From the NCBI GenBank assembly GCA_019217005.1, contig JAHBNG010000020.1:62001-126000 (forward strand): a stretch of DNA of 64,000 bases, written 5' to 3'. The notes below the pieces were generated by a model that ran no database searches, was not told the DNA's origin, and saw only the letters and a program-made list of their open reading frames with translations. Both the position numbers and the translations under genes were made by a program. This document shows, in pieces, positions 45,018 to 53,247 of this stretch. Origin of the DNA: Chloroflexi bacterium TSY (lineage in GTDB: Bacteria; Chloroflexota; Anaerolineae; Caldilineales; Caldilineaceae). The first letter of the stretch is position 1; every line of letters begins with the position of its first letter.

Positions 45018-47990
45018 ATGAGTCACCTAGCGCTCACCTTCTTTGGTGCATTCCAGGCAACCTTAGATGATCAGCCCATCACTCGCTTCCGCTCGGCCAA
45101 TGTGCAGGGGTTGCTGGTCTATCTCTCCCTGCAAGCCGACCGCGCCTTTGAGCGTGATGTACTCGCCACCCTCTTCTGGCCTGACGAACCAGAGCAGACG
45201 GCCCGTGCCAACTTGCGCCAATCCCTCTACCAGTTACGCAAAGTCCTCCGTGACGATGCCAAGCATCAACAGAGCACCGCCCCACCCTTTCTGCTCATTG
45301 AGCGCCATACGGTCCAGTTCAACCCAGACAGCGACTATCAATTGGACGTGACGCTCTTTGCCCAGACTGTTCAGGTCGAAGCATGGGAAAGGGCACTGGT
45401 CCACTATGGCGGCGAGTTACTCCCTGGCTTCAATTGCGAAAGCCTGGCGTTCGAAGAATGGTTGCGCTTGGAACGGGAACATCGGCAGCAACAAGCGCAC
45501 GAAGTCATGTCTGCGTTGACCCAGCAACAGATTGAACAGGGCAACTTCATTGGCGCAGAAGCAACGGCACGACGACAGTTGGAGATCGTACCCTGGCAGG
45601 AAGAGGCCCATCGTCACCTGATGTTGGCATTGGCCGCGCAGGGGCAGCGCACGGAAGCACTCACTCAGTATGAGCGTTGTTCGACGCTGATGATGGATGA
45701 ATTAGGCGTGATGCCGTCGCCGGAATTGGATGAACTCTATGACCAGATTCTGGCGGGAGAGTTTGACACAGGTGGAGCCACGCCAGCATTAGCCAAGGTT
45801 GGGACAACTCAATCTGGATCGATGCAGGTCGCTCTCCCCTTCCAAGCCCAGCCAGTTCCACCCCATTTCGTGGGTCGGGATGAAGAAGTCGCCGAGATTG
45901 CCGCCAACCTGCGAATCGATACAAACAACATGGAAAGGGGACCCATGGTGGCGCTGGTTGGCATGGGGGGCACGGGCAAGACGACCCTGGCTGCACGCGT
46001 GGCCCATTTCCTGCGGGATGATTTTGCTGACGGCGTCCTATGGGCCAACGCCACAACCAACGCGCCGCAAGATATTCTCGATCGATGGGCGCGGGCCTAT
46101 GGCTATGATTTTAGCGGGCTGGCTGATGCGGAGAGTCGAGCCACGGCAGTGCGTAGTCTATTGGCCGACCGGACCACACTGCTCGTGCTGGACAATGTCG
46201 AGGATGCATCCCAAGCACGACCGTTGCTGCCCACGAGTCCGACTTGTGCCTGTTTGTTAACAACGCGTGATCTCGACGTGACAGCATCGCTCAACTTCCA
46301 GCCCCACCCAGTCAGTGAACTTGCCCCTGATAGCGGTCTTCAATTGTTGAGCCACATTGTGGGCGAAGCACGTGTCCAAACCGAACCAGAAGCAGCCGCC
46401 GAAATCTGCCAGTTGCTCCACTATCTACCCTTGGCGGTTGAGATTGCGGCTCAACTCCTCAAGTCCCGGCCCCGCCAGCGCTTGTCCGCCATGGCCGCGC
46501 GGCTGCGCAGCGCCCAGCATCGGCTGGACTTGGGCATCAGCGACCGCGCGGTGCGCACGTCATTTGCCGTCAGTTGGGGTGGGTTGGATGAGGAGTTGCA
46601 GCAACTCTTTGCATTTCAGGCTGTCTTTGCAGGGCGGCCCTTTACTGCAGAGGCGATTGCCTATCTGGCCGACATCGAGCTGTTTGATGCAGAAGATATG
46701 CTTTATACGCTTGTGGCCCTGTCATTGCTGCGTGAAGAAGAGGAACACTACTTTCGCCAGCATCCGCTGCTAGCCGATTTTGCCCGAGAGAAGTTAGATA
46801 GTCAACAGCACGACCTCATCGCGGAAATATCGGATGAGATGCTGTTGAATGCCGATTTTGCTTATGGCCGTTTGGTTGATTACTACCTGGCCTTTGTGAA
46901 AGAGAATGCGCGGAATTACGAGCGACTGGAGCCGGAGTGGGAAAATATCATTGCTGCAATTGAGGTTGCGAAGAATCAACAGCGTTGGCAACTGGTACTC
47001 GACTATACCGATTCTTTGACCGAGACATGGATGACAAAATCCCGTTTCGCCGATGCCAGGCGTGCCTACGCTTGGGCAGATGTAGCAGCACGTGAGCTGA
47101 ACGATCAAACAATGCGGGCAACAACTTTAACGCGCTGGGGTATCGTTGCAACTGAACAAAATGCATATTTAGAAGCAACGCAACATTTGACGGCTTCACT
47201 TCAGCATTGGATGGAACTCGAGGAAGATCAGGGCGTTGCAGACGCTCAGTTCCACCTGGCCCGCATTGCGCTTGAACAAAGCGACTATGAAGATGCTGAA
47301 GAAAAATTAACCGGGTGTCTATCGTTATATAACCTGTTACAAGACAAGAGCGGAACGGCAAAAGCGCTTTTTCGCCGCGCAAGAATCCGTTATCTGCACA
47401 ATAACTTAGCAGAAGCAGAGGCGACAGCGTTAACTGCGCAACGACTTCAGACGGAAATTGCAGATGAGATCAATCTCATTCCAACATTACGATTGTTGGG
47501 ACACATCGCTGCTAAAAACCAACAATTTGAAGACGCCCTTAGATACTGCAAACAAGCCCAAGAGCTAAGTACAAAATTGCAGTATCAGGGAGAGTTAGCT
47601 GCCACCCATTATACATTGACTTGCATCTATCGAGATCAAGGTGATTTTGAATCGGCCAAACAGCACGCCAATGCAGGATTACCCATCATGCAGCATATCG
47701 GTATACGACAAACAGAAGGACAAACTTTGTACCAGCTAAGTATTATCCATCATGAGATAGGAGACGAGCAATATGCCCTGGAACTTGCGCAAAAGAGCCT
47801 GATCATCCGCCGTGCGCTACGGAATAGTTTAGGGACTGCGCTCACTCTCCGCCATTTGGGTACCTTACATTTGGCGGGCGGAAATCGTACAGCCGCACAG
47901 CAAGCTTGGGTTGAAGCGTTAGCAATTTCGCAAAAGCTGAAGCAAAAAGGGCTGGTGCAATCGCTTCAGGATTATCTGACTACTATTTAG
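45018..47990 (+). CDS. SARP2: BTAD-NB-ARC-TPR transcriptional regulator
   Basis: 990 residues. Winged helix (LTFFGAFQATLDDQPITRFR, SANVQGLLVYLSLQADRAFE) and BTAD (SDYQLDVTLFAQTV ... ARRQLEIVPWQEEAHRHLML ... YERCSTLMMDELGVMPSPEL) fill residues 1-255. The NB-ARC domain has Walker A GMGGTGKTTL at about 314-323, TTLLVLDNVEDASQ, LLTTRDLDV and LPLAVEIAAQLL. TPR-like repeats follow to the C-terminus. It is a close paralogue of SARP3. It lies divergent to a 11-bp-repeat promoter and overlaps the stop of the metallopeptidase gene by 4 nt tail-to-tail. Confidence 0.92.
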   Translation: MSHLALTFFGAFQATLDDQPITRFRSANVQGLLVYLSLQADRAFERDVLATLFWPDEPEQTARANLRQSLYQLRKVLRDDAKHQQSTAPPFLLIERHTVQFNPDSDYQLDVTLFAQTVQVEAWERALVHYGGELLPGFNCESLAFEEWLRLEREHRQQQAHEVMSALTQQQIEQGNFIGAEATARRQLEIVPWQEEAHRHLMLALAAQGQRTEALTQYERCSTLMMDELGVMPSPELDELYDQILAGEFDTGGATPALAKVGTTQSGSMQVALPFQAQPVPPHFVGRDEEVAEIAANLRIDTNNMERGPMVALVGMGGTGKTTLAARVAHFLRDDFADGVLWANATTNAPQDILDRWARAYGYDFSGLADAESRATAVRSLLADRTTLLVLDNVEDASQARPLLPTSPTCACLLTTRDLDVTASLNFQPHPVSELAPDSGLQLLSHIVGEARVQTEPEAAAEICQLLHYLPLAVEIAAQLLKSRPRQRLSAMAARLRSAQHRLDLGISDRAVRTSFAVSWGGLDEELQQLFAFQAVFAGRPFTAEAIAYLADIELFDAEDMLYTLVALSLLREEEEHYFRQHPLLADFAREKLDSQQHDLIAEISDEMLLNADFAYGRLVDYYLAFVKENARNYERLEPEWENIIAAIEVAKNQQRWQLVLDYTDSLTETWMTKSRFADARRAYAWADVAARELNDQTMRATTLTRWGIVATEQNAYLEATQHLTASLQHWMELEEDQGVADAQFHLARIALEQSDYEDAEEKLTGCLSLYNLLQDKSGTAKALFRRARIRYLHNNLAEAEATALTAQRLQTEIADEINLIPTLRLLGHIAAKNQQFEDALRYCKQAQELSTKLQYQGELAATHYTLTCIYRDQGDFESAKQHANAGLPIMQHIGIRQTEGQTLYQLSIIHHEIGDEQYALELAQKSLIIRRALRNSLGTALTLRHLGTLHLAGGNRTAAQQAWVEALAISQKLKQKGLVQSLQDYLTTI

Positions 47991-49564
47991 TGTTCATCAG
48001 TCTCTGGACCCTCATCCGACCAGCCAACCACTGCATAAATTTTTCGCCACACGGTGACAGGAATGCTCGTCTGTGAATTCACAATTTGGTCGGCGATTTC
48101 TGATACGCGTTGGTGAAGGTCCGAAAGTTGGTCGCTTGTGGTCAAGGGAGGCGGCTTGATGTCGCTATGGTGGAACGTCTTTCCTTCTCCGTAGAAACTC
48201 GCCAATGATCTATTGAATATGTGCAGATTGTCGCGAATCTGTGGTTTCCTTTCCTCAATATCGTGGCTCCAAGCTTGCCAATCTACATCGGGAAGCAGTT
48301 CATCGATGACATCGAATATCTCTTGGATGACAACCTGCAACGCTTGGATTACATCACGACCAGTCATGGGTTGTTGTTGACCTAATAGTTCGAACGATGC
48401 ATCTAGCGGCTCCCCACTCAATTGTTTACCTCCGTAGCCGTTCAGGTAGAGTTGCCAGTGATCGTCTAGCAGGTCGGGGGCTTTTTTATAGTTGAGCTTT
48501 TTCTCGCTTCGCCTGTCCAGTTCGCGCAACATTTCAGATTGGATGAGTGGGCGGAGCGCTGCAATAGGGTGTTTTGGAGAGTTTTCGAGCAGTCTTGCTG
48601 GCAGATTATCGGCGATATACTCCTGAATGCTCAATACTGATATAGGACCGGCCACAAGGCAACCGTATGCATCAGCGAAGAGTTCCTCCAACCAGTGACG
48701 ACGCCAGTCGTTGATGTTTTGATCGTCGAGAGCCTGTTCGAGCTTCTGATATGCAAACTGGCCGTCTATTGTGCCATACCGAAAAAGATAGTGACCGATC
48801 TCGTGGGGAATCGCCAAATAGAGAATGGGTAGAACAGCGTACTCCCTCGAGATCGATGAGGGAATGCCAATGAAAAGCACGTCATAGTAGGGAAGTAGGC
48901 GAATCGCGGTGTTTTGCTGCATGTAGGTTATCACTGCTGCACCACTGGGAATGATACCAGCTCCTTTTAGTGGCTGGATTGCCTTATACGCCATCAAGTC
49001 GGCCAGATAGAGCAGATGGCCTTGCCAGGTGAGTTGCGTGTCCTCGCTGTCCTCGATACGTACCCGCAGGCGCTGCATGAGCGCACTCTCGGCAATGCGC
49101 AAATCGACAGAGCACCGGCGCTGTAGTTCTGCACTCACGTGTATGAGTGGCGTGGCAGGGTCATCCTCCAGTAATTCTAACTGCCCAACGCTAAACAGTT
49201 TACGATAGGCTATCGCTAACGATTGGGCATGTTTAAAGAAGCGCTGAATATGTTGGGTCTGCATTTGATCAAAGTTTGTGTCTCGGAAGTGGGTAAAGAG
49301 CCTCTCGAGCGGTTCTTGGTCTCTCTGCAGATCTTGGTGCAACAATAGGTTGGGCCAGTCTGGCTCTTTCTCTGCATAGGAAATTGCATTGTTGTGCATT
49401 TCTACGGCTTCACTTTGTGAAGTCGGCTTGTTAAAAAGAATTTCAAGTGCGTCGGCAATTGTGCTCAACCCGCTCGCACGGTTATACACAGCGTACCATT
49501 CTTTGGTCCACTGATGCTGCCGCCAATCATAGGTCTTATCGAATATTGTTGGTTGTGTGGTCAT
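47987..49564 (-). CDS. HExxH zinc metallopeptidase, probably cytoplasmic
   Basis: 525 residues, AAGGAG 7 nt before the ATG, no signal peptide. The gluzincin-type site is ILYLAIPHEIGHYLFRYG (about residues 262-279) and the third ligand is likely in HWLEELFADAYGCLVAGPIS (EELFADA). The remaining helical sequence is not recognised. It converges with SARP2 (stops overlap) and could process or be controlled by products of the SARP module; this is inference from position only. Confidence 0.75.
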   Translation of the reverse strand: MTTQPTIFDKTYDWRQHQWTKEWYAVYNRASGLSTIADALEILFNKPTSQSEAVEMHNNAISYAEKEPDWPNLLLHQDLQRDQEPLERLFTHFRDTNFDQMQTQHIQRFFKHAQSLAIAYRKLFSVGQLELLEDDPATPLIHVSAELQRRCSVDLRIAESALMQRLRVRIEDSEDTQLTWQGHLLYLADLMAYKAIQPLKGAGIIPSGAAVITYMQQNTAIRLLPYYDVLFIGIPSSISREYAVLPILYLAIPHEIGHYLFRYGTIDGQFAYQKLEQALDDQNINDWRRHWLEELFADAYGCLVAGPISVLSIQEYIADNLPARLLENSPKHPIAALRPLIQSEMLRELDRRSEKKLNYKKAPDLLDDHWQLYLNGYGGKQLSGEPLDASFELLGQQQPMTGRDVIQALQVVIQEIFDVIDELLPDVDWQAWSHDIEERKPQIRDNLHIFNRSLASFYGEGKTFHHSDIKPPPLTTSDQLSDLHQRVSEIADQIVNSQTSIPVTVWRKIYAVVGWSDEGPETDEH

Positions 49565-49644
49565 GATGTTCTCCTTGGGTTCATGTCACGAGTGGTAAGC
49601 GCATAACAGATCTGGATTTATTCAGGGAATGGTGCACTAGATGA

Positions 49645-49673
49645 ATTATAGAGTAGGTTTTTGGAACCTCCAA
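49645..49673 (-). promoter_or_regulatory. Sigma70-like promoter of the metallopeptidase gene
   Basis: Minus strand TTGGAG (49673-49668), 17-nt spacer, TATAAT (49650-49645). It lies 81 nt upstream of the ATG at 49564. No SARP repeats are associated. Confidence 0.6.
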
Positions 49674-49711
49674 TGCAAACTTTGGCAAATTATAGCCAAA
49701 TTTCGTTCCAA

Positions 49712-50096
49712 CTAGCTCACCAAATGTTCTACCATGCATTTTCCCCTTGATCCCATATCACAATTTCTACCACCGATAGGGCGATCTGTCCCTATTGGAT
49801 CTTTGGTCTGCGCTGAGCTGCAGCTATTTGTGGCGTTGGGGATGGGGTCAACACGATGATTGGTGCTGAACAGCCACTGAAATAGTGCCATTGCCACCCC
49901 CGTTACCACAGCTATGATCCCCGAAGGCCGTCGCGCAGAGTTCTACCGTCCCCGGTGATTGGGCTTGCAGGATAAACGTCCCTGCAGAGAGTGAAACCCG
50001 CGTAGGCGAAAGTGGGATAAAGAGGTCGCCGAGGCCACCAAGCGTGATGTCCATGACGCCGCCGCTACACCCGACACTTTCAATTTCGACAGCTGT
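49712..50096 (-). pseudogene. Remnants of small secreted-protein ORFs, including a RPIGG-NCDMGS peptide
   Basis: Two overlapping frames without a convincing start. One (from a TAG near 50099 to 49848) reads STAVEIESVGCSGGVMDITL ... SAGTFILQAQSPGTVELCAT and ends HQSSC; it looks like a beta-rich secreted domain without its N-terminus. The other ends ...KDPIGTDRPIGGRNCDMGS plus RGKCMVEHLVS at 49712. The RPIGG-NCDMGS motif recurs at 56270-56440 near SARP3. The translation status is uncertain. Confidence 0.35.
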
Positions 50097-50233
50097 CGAG
50101 ACAGTGAACTAGGCAGATATACTCTGGACGCTCCAGCTATTTTTAGCTTTCTCCCAGACCACTTGCCAAATTTGTCAGGTACCAAACGTCAGAATCGCTC
50201 CTTAACAAGGACGCCGCCCGAGAATGCTAATGT

Positions 50234-50378
50234 ACATCTGCCCTCATCTCTTGATGGAGAGATAAGGGCAGATGTCATTCTGGATTGAACCTATAGCCTT
50301 TCAGGAAAAGATTTTCCTATCAGTGATGGCATTTCAGCCAGTCAGCTAGTTAGCTCTCTGGCTGACCGGCTGAAATGC
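50234..50378. repeat. Two hairpins in an intergenic region
   Basis: ACATCTGCCCTCATCTC/GAGATAAGGGCAGATGT (50234-50275, one mismatch) and GCATTTCAGCC...GGCTGAAATGC with an inner GTCAGC/GCTGAC (50329-50378). The gene-free stretch 50100-50428 otherwise shows nothing. Confidence 0.6.
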
Positions 50379-50428
50379 TGACAAGCTACTGTATTGCGTG
50401 GAAAAACTTTATCTGAACATCTATATAT

Positions 50429-51919
50429 CTTTACTTTCTGGTAAAAGAAAAGAGATGAGGTGAGAAATGTGACAAAAAGCGGTTAGCGTTTCATCCTAAA
50501 GGTAGCGAAACCAAAAAGGAGGAAGGAATGCTAACCGCACCAGAAATAACTATAGCAGTACTGATGAATGTATTGCAAGTAACGCCGGTGGGAACAAACG
50601 TAAATGTAATGCGTCTGATGTGGGCGATGATGAATGGGTCGTTTCTGAAAAGTCGAGGAGCAATCCATAGTGGATTGAGTGAAAGCGGGTTTGAAGATGA
50701 GGAGCCCGGCGAAGCTGGTGGAGCTTTCGATATGGATCATGGGATATTGCAAGCCTGCTCATCGTGGCAAGAAGAAGTGGAGTGGAAAGGGAATGGGAGG
50801 CAAAAAAGTTAGAAGGATACCGAGTGAAAAGCATAGATATCACAGGGTTCTGGCGACCGAAGCTGCAAGGGAAAGTGAACCGACTCTATAACTCAACGGC
50901 TCGTCGCCCGCGCTCATCTTTGGAGTGATGATAAGCTCGGGGAGATAGGCGGGAAATGAGTGCCACTGCTCAAGGCAATCATGAGATGCGAGGTAGGCAC
51001 AAAGGAAAGTGAGTTTCGGAAAAGCTGCTGAAAGAGACCAAGAAATCACTGGAGTCAGACGAAGTGGCGGTGGTCGATGCCGGGTTTACAATCAGAGAAA
51101 TGCTAGAAAGCGACGTCGACCGATTTGTCCTTCGGGAAGCGATTAACTGCACAGCGCGCCGCAATGAGTTACCCGAACGTAAGGAAAAAGGCAGACCACC
51201 CGAATATGGTGATATTGTGCGTCCGCTCTCTCGATGCTATAGGGGAAAGCGACTCGAGGCCACAACTCCAGACTCGTTTGGTCAATTTGTCTATAGTGGT
51301 CGCCTGATTCGCTATCAAGCATGGCACAATCTCGTCCCCAGGACAACCAAGGTGGATACAGCCAACCGCACCTATTCGATTTACGTCTTTCAGGATCCTG
51401 CTTATCACACACCTTTGGTTCTGGCGACCGTCATGGCTTTACAAGCTGAAACCATTTATCTTTTCTCTCTGGAGCGCTGGCCTGTTGAACATCCCCCCTT
51501 GGCTTCCAAGCAGATGATTGGCTTACATCGTCAATTTGTTCATGCCGATGAGGCTTGCTTCCGCTTACCTGAACTGGGGCTGCTGGCTGGCAATCTTCTT
51601 TCCCATTTAGCCGCTTCTCTTCCTCCCATACCGACTGGCTACTGGGATCGAGAGCCTCAAGCCACTCCCGGCAGGCTGCGCCGCGTTCTCTCGAGTGCTC
51701 TTTTTCCAACTCCCGACCAACTCGACCCTGACTTTCGGAAAAAGGCCTCGGTTTCACACCATTTCCCTAAAGGCGTTCTCGCTCATCGCCGCCTCAATGC
51801 CGCTGCTTAAACTAGCCGAGCACTATTTTTACATTTTATCCCGTTTTTTCAGGGTGGATTCTTTTTTCCGCCCCTTTCGGTTTGCCCTTTGTCACTCAAG
51901 CCTTTACCAGAAAGTAAAG
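50429..51919 (+). mobile_element. IS4-type element, copy D (1491 bp)
   Basis: Same terminal repeats CTTTACTTTCTGGTAAA as copies A-C. The target duplication is TATAT (50424-50428/51920-51924). It diverges from A-C by scattered substitutions, so it is an older or separately arrived copy. It does not interrupt a recognisable gene. Confidence 0.9.
50528..51810 (+). pseudogene. Transposase of IS copy D, frameshifted
   Basis: Starts like copy A (MLTAPEITIAVLMNVLQVTP); frame changes near 50705, 50790, 50910 and 51022. The C-terminal 248 residues are open (EVAVVDAGFTIREM-equivalent Asp, YLFSLERWPVEHPPLASK with the YREK-type spacing). Confidence 0.83.
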
Positions 51920-52006
51920 TATATCAGAATCTCGTATTGTGGCCTTAACGGTACCTTTTTTTGATGGTTCAAAATTCAATTGGTCGAAATACTTGGCCAA
52001 CTTAGT

Positions 52007-52988
52007 TTACATGAGCCCTGTTTGTTCCTCTACCGACAAAATGAACATACCCTGTGATTCAAGCGGCGGACTGTCGGGATCAAAACCTTTTACTATTATT
52101 GTATAAGAACCCGTCTCTGGTAGATCAATTCGTAGCTTTTGCGTACCCGCACTGTAAGATGTGGATTTGTTACCAACAGTCAAAGTGCAAGTCAAAGGAC
52201 CTGTTGGATCTGCTGTGACCACATACTGTTTCCCTTGTTCAGCTTGAAAGGAATACGTGTTGGCGACATTCTCTATTACACGCAGTAGACATAATCCTGC
52301 ATTTCTCAGTCAAAACAGACTCGAGCGTGCCAAATGGTCCGAGATTCTCTACTGCGTCTTTTTTCGCCATTTGAACGCTCTACCTCTGAGAAATCCTACT
52401 GCGTGTAATCTGAGTTGCATAACTCATAATAGGCGTTCCATCAGTGGGTAAAACGTATCCTGTCATAGATTGGTCTATAAACTCATATACAGATAGCTCA
52501 GACCAACCTGCTTCTTCAGAAAGAGACAACTCTACATTATCCACATGGGTTGCCGCTGGCTGATAACGAATTTCTTCATATGTGTCGCTGTTGCCGCTAT
52601 CAGTATGCACATTGTCATTGATAGCAAGCGCGACTCCTTTTGGCCTGACCCGAAATAGGTACTCTCGACCTTGCTCAGCTTGAAAAGGATAGGTGATTTT
52701 GTCTGCGTGATATTGTGGTTCATATGAATGCTGTTTTCCATCAGCAACTAAGGTCCGCATCCAAATATTTTCAGACTCCGTCTCTCCATCCTTCGTCCAC
52801 ATGATTTGATCGGCATTTATCAACGTACCTGCGAAAGTCGTATCATACTCAAATTTAACCGATATTTTCCAGGGATCTCTTCCGAGAATAGTACCTGTTA
52901 CGGCCTGCCGAGGGCCTGCCACGTCCACTACAACATTATCACCTGTAACTAAGATAGTTGATTCACCCCATTTTCCTGCAACAGTCAT
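52007..52988 (-). pseudogene. Two-domain beta-rich protein under SARP-type promoter, interrupted by a MITE
   Basis: ATG at 52988 with GGAGG 6 nt upstream (MTVAGKWGESTILVTGDNVV). After about 80 residues come two homologous domains: YPFQAEQGREYLFRVRPKGV ... and TYSFQAEQGKQYVVTADPTG ... TGSYTIIVKGFDPDSP, similar to bacterial pre-peptidase C-terminal (PPC) modules. A 135-bp element at 52275-52409 splits them: the first frame ends TQITRSRISQR inside it. No signal peptide is visible. The promoter at 53126-53184 points at this gene, so it is probably a SARP3 target, now truncated to 202 residues. Confidence 0.65.
52275..52409. repeat. MITE-4 (135 bp) inside the PPC-like gene
   Basis: Terminal inverted repeats ATTACACGCAGTAG, followed further in by ATTTCTCAG/CTGAGAAAT with a small indel. 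No coding capacity. Removing it brings YATQ close to ENVANTYSFQAEQG, i.e. the two domains of the host gene. Confidence 0.75.
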
Positions 52989-53125
52989 TATTTTCCTCCG
53001 AATTTATATGTATTGATTTTGAGATAATCCACATGCGTACTACCTACAAATTCAGCTTGTCATGAACCCGCCTCCTGCTACCTGAGTCCGCTGAGATTTG
53101 CGGGTTGTTTGAAGCTGTTGACCGC

Positions 53126-53184
53126 AGTATAGCGGGCGGGTGTGATCACTTTGTGATTGGGTTGTGACCACTTTGTGACCAGTT
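53126..53184 (-). promoter_or_regulatory. SARP-type promoter, divergent to SARP3
   Basis: Minus strand: four 11-bp direct repeats (AACTGGTCACA, AAGTGGTCACA, ACCCAATCACA, AAGTGATCACA; 53184-53141), 9-nt spacer CCCGCCCGC, then TATACT (53131-53126). Spacer and -10 equal those of the peptide promoter at 39984. Predicted transcription start near 53119, giving a leader of about 130 nt to the ATG at 52988. Confidence 0.8.
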
Positions 53185-53235
53185 CGGCAAACCCAATCTG
53201 AGTCAGCGAATTCTGAACAAAATGCCCATGTGGTA

Positions 53236-53241
53236 TATAAT
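53236..53241 (+). promoter_or_regulatory. -10 box of SARP3, leaderless start
   Basis: TATAAT ends 6 nt before the ATG at 53248, as in SARP2. CTGAAC lies 17 nt upstream of it as a poor -35. No Shine-Dalgarno. Confidence 0.55.
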
Positions 53242-53247
53242 TGGCAC

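Noticed and set aside
49740..49800. Conserved RNA hairpin as the reason for similarity between 49728-49800 and 56285-56355
   Set aside because: The CCGATAGGG/CCCTATTGG stem in the first copy is not maintained in the second, while the peptide motif is.
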